DNA of 64,000 bases from Pseudodesulfovibrio sp. zrk46 (GTDB lineage: Bacteria; Desulfobacterota; Desulfovibrionia; Desulfovibrionales; Desulfovibrionaceae), in assembly GCF_012516435.1 (NCBI RefSeq), contig NZ_CP051216.1:808001-872000 (forward strand), read 5' to 3'. The notes below the pieces were generated by a model, which was given only the letters and a program-made list of their open reading frames with translations, ran no database searches and was not told the DNA's origin. Below are positions 35,472 to 44,380 of this stretch, one piece after another. Made by a program: the position numbers and the translations under genes. Position 1 is the stretch's first letter; the number at the start of each line of letters is the position of its first letter.

Positions 35472-35763
35472 GTAGCGTTCGTTGGTGAATGGTTTTTGAA
35501 ACTTTCACAAGCCGTTCGCGTACGATACACGGTATTGGGCCAATTGAGAAGTGCAGCCGTCGCACAAGCCCGCTTTTTTTTAAAACCGTATAATGCCCGG
35601 CTCCCAATGGCTTCAGCTATCCGATAATGCCCGGCATCGGGCAACATACTCGCTTGAATCAATAACATTTCTTATTAATTTACAATCAGTTCCACTGCAA
35701 CTAAACCCACAAAAAAGCACAGACGGTATTGCATTTTTGGTACTCTAATGGCATGTCTTTCAT

Positions 35764-37014
35764 GTGCCAAAACCGAGTAAAGATCACATATTCCTCTGGA
35801 CGATCCTGCTGATCACGTTGTTGTTCCTGCCGGCACGCCCTGCCCATGCACGGGAACCAAAGGAGCTGATCTTTGGCATGTCCGCGGCTTTCACCGGTGC
35901 CAACGGCGAAATGGGCATCGAATTCTACCGCGGTCTCATGGCCTATATTGACCACCTCAACGACAACGGTGGCGCCGGAGGGTGGAAAATCCGCATCCAG
36001 CCCGCCAACGACGGGTACAACCCTGCCCCCTGTTTCAGAAACACCGTCCGCTTCGTCAAGGACGACAATGTGTTCGCCCTCTTTTCCTATGTGGGCACCC
36101 CGACGACCACGCACATCCTGCCCCTGCTCCAGAAATTTCATGCCGACCACGCCTACCTGCTTTTTCCGCTGACCGGCGCACAGCCTCTCAGAACGCCGCC
36201 CTTCGGCGATCATGTTTACAATCTCCGCGCCTCCTATTTCGAGGAGACCGCCGGACTGGTGGACCACCTGACCGACATCGGCCTCAACCGCATCGCCGTG
36301 TTCTACCAGAACGACGCATACGGCCGTACCGGCTGGGACGGCGTAAGGCGAGCCCTCAAAAAGCATGACCTCAACATCGTGGGCCAAGCAGCCTACAAGC
36401 GTGGAGCAAGCTACGACCAAAGCTTCAATCAAGAAGTAGATATCCTCATGACGTCCAAACCCGACGTCATCATCTGTATCGGCACCTACGCATCTCAGGG
36501 CGCACTCATCAGGGACCTGCGAAATGCAGGATACAACCTGCCCGTGGCCGGAGTGTCTTTCGCCGACAGTGACAAAATGCTGGAACTGCTTCAGAAGCAG
36601 GGGGCAAAGGACGGCCGCGACTACACCGCAAAACTGATCAACTCGCAGGTAGTGCCCAGCTACGAGGACATTTCACTTAAAGGGGTACGCCTTTATCGTG
36701 CGCTGATGGACAACTACAAGGGCATGCCCATGATCACCAGCCAGCCGTATCGCCCCCGCAGATTCAGCTACGTCAGCTTTGAAGGGTTCCTCAACGGCAT
36801 GATGCTGGGCGAGGTTGTCCGTCGCATGGCCGACGATCCGCGTCCCGAACGCCTCCCCGAAATTTTCAATTCCATCGACAACTTCGACCTGGGCATCGGC
36901 GTCAACGCCAATTTCAGCGAAGGACGGCACCAGGGACTCCACGAGGTGTATTTCACCACGGTTCGTGATGGAGCGTTCCTGCCCATCATCGACTGGGAGA
37001 GGTGGAGCAAATGA
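35764..37014 (+). CDS. ABC-type periplasmic ligand-binding protein (Peripla_BP_6, branched-chain amino acid type)
   Basis: A 416-residue exported protein: signal peptide with cleavage after AHA (about residue 28), then a two-lobe Leu/Ile/Val-binding fold (KELIFGMSAAFTGANGEMG, LAANDGY-like NDGYNPAPC, IAVFYQNDAYGRTGW, KPDVIICIGTYASQGALI). No ABC permease or ATPase follows; instead the stop codon overlaps the ATG of a GGDEF-EAL protein. This suggests it is a ligand sensor for c-di-GMP control rather than a transport receptor. The start is GTG, the only in-frame option, with no clear ribosome binding site. Confidence 0.85.
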   Translation: MPKPSKDHIFLWTILLITLLFLPARPAHAREPKELIFGMSAAFTGANGEMGIEFYRGLMAYIDHLNDNGGAGGWKIRIQPANDGYNPAPCFRNTVRFVKDDNVFALFSYVGTPTTTHILPLLQKFHADHAYLLFPLTGAQPLRTPPFGDHVYNLRASYFEETAGLVDHLTDIGLNRIAVFYQNDAYGRTGWDGVRRALKKHDLNIVGQAAYKRGASYDQSFNQEVDILMTSKPDVIICIGTYASQGALIRDLRNAGYNLPVAGVSFADSDKMLELLQKQGAKDGRDYTAKLINSQVVPSYEDISLKGVRLYRALMDNYKGMPMITSQPYRPRRFSYVSFEGFLNGMMLGEVVRRMADDPRPERLPEIFNSIDNFDLGIGVNANFSEGRHQGLHEVYFTTVRDGAFLPIIDWERWSK

Positions 37015-39581
37015 AGGCTCCAAAGCTATTTCTCAAGCCGCTGCTGTTGATGGTCGTCATCTTCGGCGTCATCGCCGTGGTCACGTCCTACACCTTTGGC
37101 AACCGCCTCAAGCGGGAGATGACCAAGGAGTATGAATCCAAGGCGCTGGCCCTGGCCCGAAGCGTGGCCGAGTCCGACATCTTCACCATCCTCGAACAGG
37201 ATGCGGGCAGTTTGCAGGCGCGCATCGCCCAGTACCAGCACATCACGGGTGTTTCCTATGTTCTGGTAACGGATGAGAACGGGGGAATCGTGGCCCACAC
37301 CTTCATCCCGGTCGTGCCCACCGTCATCAGAGGGCTGGCCGTGGAAACCGCGGAGCACCTGCCCGGCGACGACCACATGCTCCGTGACATCAAGATCGAG
37401 GGCGACAATTATCTGCACGTGGCCCGCCCGATTCTCTCCGGCCTTGCCGGGTTCGTGCATATCGGCATGGACTCCTCGGTGATTGCCAAGAACATCCGCG
37501 AAGCCATGGTTGAGCAGCAGATCGTCATGCTCATCCTGTTCGGTTTCAGCGTACTTTTCGTGTTCATCTTCATCATGAACATCTCCAAGCCTCTCACCCT
37601 GCTGGCCGAATACGCCGGGCGTGTGGCGGTCAAAGATTTTGCCAGCGTACCGGAGATAGACTCCAACGACGAGGTGGGAAAACTGGCCCGGGCCATGCGC
37701 TCCATGGCGTGGCACATCTCCGAGCTGGTGGCCAATCTGGAAGAACGCGTTCACCAGAAGACCAAGGAGCTGGAAGAGGCCCGCGACGCCCTCAAGGACA
37801 AGGTGGAGGAGCGAACCAGCGAGCTGATACGAGCCAACACCCAGCTCAAGATCGAGATCGCCGAGAGAAAGGTCATCGGTGAGGCCCTGCGCAAGACCGA
37901 GAAAAAATACCGCGCCATTTTCGAAAACGCGGTGGAAGGCATTTACCAGAGCTCGCCCAGCGGCCGTTTCCTGTCGGCCAACCCGTCACTGGCCCGTATC
38001 CTCGGCTTTGACAGCCCGGACGACCTCATGAGCTCCATCTATGATATCGGTACTCAGATGTATATGGAGCCCGCCCGCCGCAAGGAATTCCTCCACCGCA
38101 TCGAGGAGCAGGGACAGGTCAAGAATTTCAACTCCAAGATTCGCCGCCGTGACGGCCGGATCATCTGGATTACCGAAAACGCCCGCGTCATTCGTGACTC
38201 GGACGGCAGCGTCATCTGCTACGAAGGCTCGGTGGAAGATTTCACCCTCCGCAAGAAGGCCGAAGACCAGCTCAAGCGTCAGGCCTTCCATGATTCCCTG
38301 ACCGGCCTGCCCAACCGCGCCCTGTTCCTGGACCACCTGCGCATGGCCATGCAGCGCAGCCTGCGCCGCAAGCACATCTACGCGGTGATCTATATGGATC
38401 TGGATCGCTTCAAGGTCATCAACGACTCCCTGGGCCATGAGACGGGCGATGAACTGCTGCGCGCCGTGGCCCGCGTGCTGGAGAACTGTGCCCGCTCCGT
38501 GGATACCGTGGCCCGCTTCGGCGGTGATGAATTCGCCATTCTCCTCGAAGAGATCACGGCTCCCCGCGACGCCATCACCATTGCCCGCCGCATTCTGGAC
38601 GGCGTGCGCGAGCCCATGAACATCGGCGGCCATGAGGTCTTCACCTCCGCCTCCATGGGCATCGTGCTCAAGACCGACGGCTACGACAGGCCCGAGGCCC
38701 TCCTGCGCGACGCGGACACCGCCATGTATCGCGCCAAGGAACTGGGCAAGTCCCGCTTCAAGGTCTTCAACCAAAAGATGCACGATCAGGCCCTCAAGCT
38801 CATGGCACTGGAGACCGACCTCCGCCGCGCCGTTGACCTGCACGAATTCGAGGTGGCTTACCAGCCCATCATGAATCTGGAGAACCGCGCCATCAGCGGC
38901 TTCGAGGCGCTTGTTCGCTGGCGGCACCCGCAACACGGCATCATCCATCCGGGCCGCTTCATCGGGCTGGCCGAAGACACCGGACTCATTTACGCCATCG
39001 ACAACCTCGTACTCAACGAGGCCTGTGCGCAGGTCCGCCATTGGCAGACCGTGTACGGCTCCCGCCTCAAGAACGGCCTGACCCTGAACATCAATATTTC
39101 CGGCAAGCACTTTGGCAAGGCCATGCTGCCCGGCCAGATCTCCCGCGCCATTGACGACTCCGGCATCCCGCCAGAAACTCTCAACGTGGAAATCACCGAG
39201 AGTGCGCTCATGGACAACCCGGCATTTGCCGAGGATATCCTGCATCAGCTCAAGGCGCTCGGCACCAACGTCTGCATCGACGACTTCGGCACCGGCTATT
39301 CTTCCCTGTCCTATTTGCAGCGGTTCCCCATCGACGTGGTCAAGGTCGATCGCTCGTTCATCAACGACGTGGATGGCGATCTGGACAGTCAGGCCATTGT
39401 GCGCACGGTCTTCTCTCTGGGCGAGTCTTTGGGCCTGAAAATCGTGGCAGAAGGGGTGGAAACACCTGAACAACTCGCTTTTCTTGAAAGTGAGGGTTGC
39501 CGATATGTCCAAGGTTTCCTATTCTATAAGCCTCTCTCTGCGGAAGAGGTGGACGATATACTCTCCAGGGAAATCACCTGA
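37011..39581 (+). CDS. GGDEF-EAL c-di-GMP enzyme with periplasmic sensor domain
   Basis: An 856-residue membrane enzyme. Membrane helices at about 10-28 and 168-192 flank a periplasmic domain of about 140 residues. A HAMP segment, coiled coil and PAS domain (about 300-420) follow. The GGDEF domain (about 425-585) has intact RFGGDEFAILL, and the RSVD inhibitory site lies five residues before it. The EAL domain (about 600-850) keeps EALVRW, NVEITESAL and DDFGTGYSSL. Both synthase and hydrolase activities are possible. The ATG overlaps the stop of the ligand-binding protein gene (ATGA), so the two are translated together. GGAG lies upstream. Confidence 0.92.
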   Translation: MKAPKLFLKPLLLMVVIFGVIAVVTSYTFGNRLKREMTKEYESKALALARSVAESDIFTILEQDAGSLQARIAQYQHITGVSYVLVTDENGGIVAHTFIPVVPTVIRGLAVETAEHLPGDDHMLRDIKIEGDNYLHVARPILSGLAGFVHIGMDSSVIAKNIREAMVEQQIVMLILFGFSVLFVFIFIMNISKPLTLLAEYAGRVAVKDFASVPEIDSNDEVGKLARAMRSMAWHISELVANLEERVHQKTKELEEARDALKDKVEERTSELIRANTQLKIEIAERKVIGEALRKTEKKYRAIFENAVEGIYQSSPSGRFLSANPSLARILGFDSPDDLMSSIYDIGTQMYMEPARRKEFLHRIEEQGQVKNFNSKIRRRDGRIIWITENARVIRDSDGSVICYEGSVEDFTLRKKAEDQLKRQAFHDSLTGLPNRALFLDHLRMAMQRSLRRKHIYAVIYMDLDRFKVINDSLGHETGDELLRAVARVLENCARSVDTVARFGGDEFAILLEEITAPRDAITIARRILDGVREPMNIGGHEVFTSASMGIVLKTDGYDRPEALLRDADTAMYRAKELGKSRFKVFNQKMHDQALKLMALETDLRRAVDLHEFEVAYQPIMNLENRAISGFEALVRWRHPQHGIIHPGRFIGLAEDTGLIYAIDNLVLNEACAQVRHWQTVYGSRLKNGLTLNINISGKHFGKAMLPGQISRAIDDSGIPPETLNVEITESALMDNPAFAEDILHQLKALGTNVCIDDFGTGYSSLSYLQRFPIDVVKVDRSFINDVDGDLDSQAIVRTVFSLGESLGLKIVAEGVETPEQLAFLESEGCRYVQGFLFYKPLSAEEVDDILSREIT

Positions 39582-39626
39582 TCCGACAGCGAGGGCTACT
39601 GAAAAACACAACTGGGAGCCCGACAT

Positions 39627-40970
39627 ATGGCCATACGCAATGTCATTACATGCGGCCTTGAGCCCATCGATCAGGTGCTCATGCCGTTCCAGCATTTCTT
39701 CAAGTCCAAATCCACCGGCGGCATCATTCTCATCATCAGTGCCGTGGTGGCGCTCATCTGGGCCAACTCTACGTGGGCCGCATCCTATTTTTCCCTCTGG
39801 GAAACCAAGTTCACCGTGGGATACGGCGAACTGGCCCTGTCCAAACCGCTGCTCCTCTGGGTGAATGATGGCCTGATGGCCATGTTCTTCTTCGTGGTCG
39901 GGCTGGAGATCAAACGGGAATTCATGGTGGGAGAGCTGTCCACCCGCAGACAGGCCGTACTGCCCATCTTTGCGGCCATCGGCGGCATGGTGGTCCCGGC
40001 TGGCATCTACGCCATTTTCAATATCAATGGCGTTGGCGCCCATGGCTGGGGTATTCCCATGGCTACGGATATCGCGTTTGCCCTCGGCATTCTCGCCCTG
40101 CTCGGCGACCGCGTTCCTTACCAGCTCAAGATATTCCTGACCGCCGTCGCCATCGTGGACGATATCGGCGCGGTGCTGGTCATTGCCCTGTTCTACACCT
40201 CGGAGATCGCGGGCATGATGCTTCTCCTCGCCGCGGCCCTGCTCGTGGTGGCCTACATCGGCAACAAGGCAGGCATCCGCACCCCGGTATTCTATGCGAT
40301 CATCGGACTCATTGTCTGGGTGGCCGTGCTCAAGTCAGGCGTCCACTCCACCGTGGCAGGCGTTCTCATGGCCTTCACCATACCGGCACGCACCACCTGC
40401 GACGCCGAGGCCTTCACAACCAACGCCAGCAATCTCCTGAAGGAGTATGAAAGCGCCATTACCCCCGGATCATCTGTCCTCACCAATTCCACCATGCACT
40501 CGGCCCTGCTTTCCATGCAGCGCATTGCCACCCGGGCACAGACGCCGCTCCAGCGGTTGGAGCATGGCATGGCCCCACTGGTAGACTATCTCATCATGCC
40601 CATATTTGCCCTGGCAAATGCAGGCGTAGCATTGGGTGGTTCTATGGCAGGCGCGGTCGACACCAGCATGATTTCTGTTGGTGTCGCACTCGGACTGTTC
40701 CTCGGAAAGCCCATCGGCATCGTGCTGGCAGTGATTTTACTAGTCCGCATCTCCGGAGGCTGGCCCGGCGGCATGACCCTTCGCCACTTCATTGGCGCGG
40801 GTCTGCTCGGCGGCATCGGCTTCACCATGTCCCTGTTCATTGCGGCGCTGGCCTTTGAAGATCAGGCCATGCTCAATGCGGCGAAGGCCTCGATTCTGGC
40901 GGCATCGACCCTTGCCGGTGTGGCAGGCTATCTGGTGCTGAAGTCACTGCCGTTGCCGGAAGATTCGTGA
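39627..40970 (+). CDS. nhaA: Na+/H+ antiporter NhaA
   Basis: A 447-residue inner-membrane antiporter exchanging Na+ for H+. About 12 helices; signature blocks FFVVGLEIKREF, MATDIAFALGILALLG and IVDDIGAVLVIALFYT, where the Asp pair matches the transport aspartates of E. coli NhaA. It is about 60 residues longer than the E. coli protein. GGGAG precedes the ATG; only 45 bases separate it from the GGDEF-EAL gene, so co-transcription is plausible. Confidence 0.95.
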   Translation: MAIRNVITCGLEPIDQVLMPFQHFFKSKSTGGIILIISAVVALIWANSTWAASYFSLWETKFTVGYGELALSKPLLLWVNDGLMAMFFFVVGLEIKREFMVGELSTRRQAVLPIFAAIGGMVVPAGIYAIFNINGVGAHGWGIPMATDIAFALGILALLGDRVPYQLKIFLTAVAIVDDIGAVLVIALFYTSEIAGMMLLLAAALLVVAYIGNKAGIRTPVFYAIIGLIVWVAVLKSGVHSTVAGVLMAFTIPARTTCDAEAFTTNASNLLKEYESAITPGSSVLTNSTMHSALLSMQRIATRAQTPLQRLEHGMAPLVDYLIMPIFALANAGVALGGSMAGAVDTSMISVGVALGLFLGKPIGIVLAVILLVRISGGWPGGMTLRHFIGAGLLGGIGFTMSLFIAALAFEDQAMLNAAKASILAASTLAGVAGYLVLKSLPLPEDS

Positions 40971-40988
40971 AGTTAGGACAATGAAGGA

Positions 40989-41023
40989 TGAAGGGCCGCC
41001 CTTTGAGGCGGTCTTCATTTTTA
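40989..41023 (+). terminator. Probable terminator after nhaA
   Basis: GAAGGGCCGCC pairs with GGCGGTCTTC (imperfect) and is followed by ATTTTTA. Confidence 0.6.
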
Positions 41024-41127
41024 CTCTCCACGTCAGGAACGTCCTGCAAAGAGTGCCTGGAAGCCAACCCTTTTCATCCGGGCGGTTTTGCATTACATGA
41101 TGACCAAATCCAATCAGGAGTTATTCG

Positions 41128-42408
41128 ATGCTTGATCTCAAGTTGATGCAGAAGAACCCGGAAGTTGTCCGGGAGAGCCTGGAAAAACGCGGCTCAAAAA
41201 TAGACGTTCAGGAATTCACCGACCTCGACACCAGGCGCAAGGCGCTGATCGCCGAGGTGGAAGCCCTCAAGGCCGAGAAGAACAGCGTTGGCCCTGAGAT
41301 CGCCAAACGCAAGAAGGCTGGCGAGGACGCATCCGACCTGCTCAAGAAAATGGGCGAGGTTTCCGCACGCACCAAGGAACTCGACAAGGAACTGTCTGAG
41401 GTCGAGGCCGCGGAGAAGGAATGGATGATGGCTGTGCCCAACATCCCGCACGACTCCGTACCGCTGGGCGCATCCGAAGACGACAACCCGGTCCTGCGCT
41501 ACTGGGGCGAAAAGCCCGAGTTCGATTTCGAGCCCAAGGAACACTGGGAGCTGGGTGCGGCTCTCGGCGGTCTGGACTTCGAATGCGCCGCCAAACTGGC
41601 CGGTTCCCGCTTCTCCATCAGCTTCGGCGCCATCGCCCGCCTCGAGCGCGCTCTGGCCCAGTTCATGCTCGACCAGCAGACCGGCGAACGCGGCTACACC
41701 GAGGTGAACCCGCCGACCATCGTCAACCGCGCCACCATGACCGGCACCGGCCAGCTGCCCAAGTTCGAGGAAGACCTGTTCAAGCTGACCGACGACCGTG
41801 AATTTTACCTCATCCCCACCGCCGAAGTGCCGCTGACCAACGTGTACGCCGGCGAAGTGGTCGATGAAGCTCAGTTGCCCATCAAGTTCTGCGCACACAC
41901 CCTGTGCTACCGCTCCGAAGCCGGCTCCTACGGCAAGGACACCAAGGGCCTGATCCGCCAGCACCAGTTCTACAAGGTGGAAATGGTCAACTTCGCGCAC
42001 CCGGAGAAATCCTATGACGCGCTGGAAGACATGACCCGCTCCGCAGAGCTGATTCTTGAGAAGCTGGGCATCGCCTACCGCACCATCGTGCTCTGCACCG
42101 GCGACATGGGCTTCGGCGCCGCCAAGACCTACGACATCGAAGTCTGGCTGCCCGGTCAGGACCAGTACCGCGAGATTTCCTCCTGCTCCAACTGCGAGGA
42201 CTTCCAGGCACGCCGCGCCAACATCAAGTTCAAGCCCACCGACTCCAAGAAGAAGCAGTTCCTCCACACCCTCAACGGTTCCGGCCTCGCCGTAGGCCGC
42301 TGCCTCGTGGCCGTGATGGAAAACTACCAGCAGGCCGACGGTTCCATCGTGATCCCCGAAGCCCTCAAGCCCTACATGGGCGGCCTCGAGGTCATCGCCC
42401 CCGAGTAG
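41128..42408 (+). CDS. serS: Seryl-tRNA synthetase
   Basis: A 426-residue class II synthetase. The N-terminal long coiled-coil arm (about 30-100) binds tRNA-Ser. The catalytic core has motif 2 around [23 protein letters not shown] and motif 3 around [19 protein letters not shown]. It charges tRNA-Ser and also provides the precursor for selenocysteine. AGGAG precedes the ATG. Monocistronic, with its own terminator. Confidence 0.97.
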   Translation: MLDLKLMQKNPEVVRESLEKRGSKIDVQEFTDLDTRRKALIAEVEALKAEKNSVGPEIAKRKKAGEDASDLLKKMGEVSARTKELDKELSEVEAAEKEWMMAVPNIPHDSVPLGASEDDNPVLRYWGEKPEFDFEPKEHWELGAALGGLDFECAAKLAGSRFSISFGAIARLERALAQFMLDQQTGERGYTEVNPPTIVNRATMTGTGQLPKFEEDLFKLTDDREFYLIPTAEVPLTNVYAGEVVDEAQLPIKFCAHTLCYRSEAGSYGKDTKGLIRQHQFYKVEMVNFAHPEKSYDALEDMTRSAELILEKLGIAYRTIVLCTGDMGFGAAKTYDIEVWLPGQDQYREISSCSNCEDFQARRANIKFKPTDSKKKQFLHTLNGSGLAVGRCLVAVMENYQQADGSIVIPEALKPYMGGLEVIAPE

Positions 42409-42432
42409 CCTGCACAACACCAAGTCACACTC

Positions 42433-42464
42433 AAGGCCGTCCCGATAGGGGCGGCCTTTTTTCT
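42433..42464 (+). terminator. Terminator after serS
   Basis: AAGGCCGTCCC pairs with GGGGCGGCCTT (one wobble) around a 4-nt loop, then six T. Confidence 0.85.
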
Positions 42465-42674
42465 GGCTATTCCCTCGCAAACTTAGAGCATCCCACCTTT
42501 CATAATAGCGCATCAGAATAGGCATTTTCAAACAACGCACGATCTGATATCAGCAAGACTATATCAGACAATCACTACAACTAGAGGCGATGATTTTAAT
42601 ACAATCACAAACGATTTCATCTCTGAAAGACAGAGAACAGATTACATTCGCATTCGTATGAATTAGGAGGAATT

Positions 42675-42929
42675 ATGATTCGTACAGGTAAAACTGAACA
42701 TTTCGACCACGACGTGATCCAGATCGACCTTGCAGATTCTCGTCACAGAAACCGCGTCTTGAATTTCATTGAATGGGAGTCCGTGACTGGCGATTTCGAG
42801 TACAGAATTAATGCCCAATGGACTAACGCTCAATACCACCCCACAATGCATATGTCCGAAGACGATCTGATAGCTCTCGCCAATGAGCTCAACAAATGGG
42901 TAGCAAAGATACAATCGCGCCGAGGCTAA
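42675..42929 (+). CDS. Small hypothetical protein
   Basis: An 84-residue soluble protein of unknown function. The aromatic/charged N-terminal half (FIEWESVTGDFEYRINAQW) could be a small beta sheet, and the C terminus (DDLIALANELNKWVAKIQ) an amphipathic helix. The ribosome binding site is near-perfect (TAGGAGGAATT before ATG), supporting expression. About 200 AT-rich bases precede it. No partner gene is obvious. Confidence 0.6.
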   Translation: MIRTGKTEHFDHDVIQIDLADSRHRNRVLNFIEWESVTGDFEYRINAQWTNAQYHPTMHMSEDDLIALANELNKWVAKIQSRRG

Positions 42930-42972
42930 GCAATCTGAGAGTCCCGTTTTCTTTCACCTGTCTCCACAAAAA

Positions 42973-42998
42973 AAGGCCGCCCCACCGGGGCGGCCTTC
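42973..42998. terminator. Bidirectional terminator between the 84-residue gene and motE
   Basis: AAGGCCGCCCC pairs with GGGGCGGCCTT around a short loop. The left side is A-rich (T run for the minus strand); the right side is TT-containing. Confidence 0.85.
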
Positions 42999-43020
42999 CT
43001 TATCAACTATCTATTAAACT

Positions 43021-43695
43021 CTACTGTCCCTGCTCCATGAACGGAATCTGGAGCGCAGTCATCTTCTCCGACAACTCGGCAGCCTTCTTGGCCTCGACGT
43101 AAGACAGAATCTCACCCGACTTGCGGCCCTGCATGCCTGACAAAACCTTGACGGCCAGATCGGTGTCCATGGTCTGGAGAATTTCGGCAGCCTTCTTGGC
43201 CTTGGTGTTGGAGATCATACCGATGAGCTGCTTGACGCGCTTGTCTTTGACGTTCTTGGCTTCGTCAAGCATCTGGCGCATTTCGGTGTGGAGCTTTTCT
43301 ACCTTCTTTGCCTCGGCGCGGATGGTTGCTTCCATCTCCTGAAGCGTGCGCTCCTTGATGGCGAGCTCTTCTTCCTTGCGCTTGAGAGCCTTCCATTCCT
43401 CGGGGAGATCAGCTTCGGTACGGACCTTCTCGGCTTCGACGTCAGCGGCTGCTTCTGCCTCCTTGGCGCGGTTGGCCTCGGAATCCGCCTTGTCGGCGAT
43501 GGGAGTGGGCGCTTCGTCCTGCGCAACGGCCAGGGCGGGGAGTGCTGCTTCGGGCATGACAGCCTCGACAACCTTGAGCGTCACGGAATCGACGCTCAAC
43601 AGTCCAAAGACCGCGATCTTCATCAGGGCCAGAAAAACGAGGCTGATCAGAACTCTAGAGATCTTGAGATTCGTACCGAATCGTTGCCATTTCAT
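43021..43695 (-). CDS. MotE-like protein (MgtE_N-type C-terminal domain)
   Basis: A 224-residue protein: short N-terminal basic segment, one membrane helix (about 14-34), a long charged coiled coil (about 75-155), then a C-terminal MgtE N-domain-like repeat (QLIGMISNTKAKKAAEILQTMDTDLAVKVLSGMQGRKSGEIL). This layout fits MotE, a chaperone of the flagellar motor in some bacteria. It follows fliJ. The ATG at 43695 has AAGGA; it overlaps the end of fliJ by 41 bases. An upstream ATG at 43731 would increase the overlap. Confidence 0.75.
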   Translation of the reverse strand: MKWQRFGTNLKISRVLISLVFLALMKIAVFGLLSVDSVTLKVVEAVMPEAALPALAVAQDEAPTPIADKADSEANRAKEAEAAADVEAEKVRTEADLPEEWKALKRKEEELAIKERTLQEMEATIRAEAKKVEKLHTEMRQMLDEAKNVKDKRVKQLIGMISNTKAKKAAEILQTMDTDLAVKVLSGMQGRKSGEILSYVEAKKAAELSEKMTALQIPFMEQGQ

Positions 43696-44095
43696 CGTTT
43701 TCCTTCTCTTCTCGGGCGCTTTCTTCTTCATGGTGCTTCTTGGCTTGAGTTTCCTTGAGCTTCTCCAGGAGCTTGCGATCCTTGGAGCGTTCCACCGCTT
43801 CGTTCCGCTTTTGTTGCAAATTGAGTTCCAACTTGTTCAATTCCATCTGCGCTTTGGAAAGATCGATCTCCAGAGCTTCCTTGTACTGTCGCCACAGCCA
43901 CATGTCGTTGGGAGACTTCTGCGACTCCTCCTGCTTGGCCATGTGAGCGGCCATGTTGGCCTCAATGGTGCGCACCTGTTCAAGCTGGGTATTATAGGCG
44001 GCCTGCGCTGCTGCCAGCGCGGACTTGGCCTGCTCCTCCAGCTGACCTCGGTAGTCGAGCACCTTTTCGAGCTTGAAATGAAACGGCTTGGACAT
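43655..44095 (-). CDS. fliJ: Flagellar export protein FliJ
   Basis: A 146-residue, almost wholly coiled-coil protein (FHFKLEKVLDYRGQLEEQAKSALAAAQ, then LEIDLSKAQMELNKLELNLQQKRNEAVERSKDRKLLEKL), matching FliJ, the central stalk-like factor of the FliI export ATPase. It ends in a charged tail. It lies between a 55-residue Cys-rich gene and motE. No fliI or other flagellar core gene is adjacent, which is unusual. The identification rests on pattern and context. Confidence 0.78.
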   Translation of the reverse strand: MSKPFHFKLEKVLDYRGQLEEQAKSALAAAQAAYNTQLEQVRTIEANMAAHMAKQEESQKSPNDMWLWRQYKEALEIDLSKAQMELNKLELNLQQKRNEAVERSKDRKLLEKLKETQAKKHHEEESAREEKENDEMATIRYESQDL

Positions 44096-44132
44096 GAATT
44101 ACCTACAATACTCCCGTGAATGCGACGCGATA

Positions 44133-44300
44133 TTAACCGGCCACCGGAGTTCCGGCCATGCCACAGTAGCCCTTTTCCTTGGACTCATCGGCCCAGCGCC
44201 ACATCATGCACATAGTGCCCTGACACATCTTCATCTTGTCATCACTGGTCTTGAGCAAGGGACAGAACTTGAATTTGGCTTCGGATTCTTCGATTTTCAC
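44133..44300 (-). CDS. Small Cys-rich protein, 55 residues
   Basis: A GTG-started frame with an AAGGAG site, of 55 residues. It begins MKIEESEAKFKFCPLLKT and ends GTPVAG. Cysteines are FCPLL, MCQGTMCMMW and GYCGM, a four-cysteine layout fitting a zinc or Fe-S site. I recall similar 'CP...C.G..C..W...GYCG' small proteins in Desulfovibrionales, but name none. It is first in a row with fliJ (37-base gap) and motE. The terminator of the preceding gene ends about 25 bases before the start codon. Confidence 0.65.
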   Translation of the reverse strand: MKIEESEAKFKFCPLLKTSDDKMKMCQGTMCMMWRWADESKEKGYCGMAGTPVAG

Positions 44301-44325
44301 GGCGTATCTCCTTATGAATGAAAAA

Positions 44326-44353
44326 CGGCGCGTTGCTCAGTGCAACGCGCCGT
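44326..44353 (-). terminator. Terminator of the 422-residue secreted protein gene
   Basis: ACGGCGCGTTGC pairs with GCAACGCGCCGT around a short loop; the minus strand continues TTTTTC. It lies 28 bases past the stop at 44381. Confidence 0.85.
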
Positions 44354-44380
44354 CAATGTATCGTGCATCGAAGAGTTTGG

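Noticed and set aside
37986-39512. A 508-codon minus-strand open frame
   Set aside because: Antisense to the GGDEF-EAL domains, whose motifs prove the plus frame.
43655-43731. Frameshift or gene fusion between fliJ and motE
   Set aside because: Each has its own start and full family length; the overlap is of the kind seen in coupled operons.
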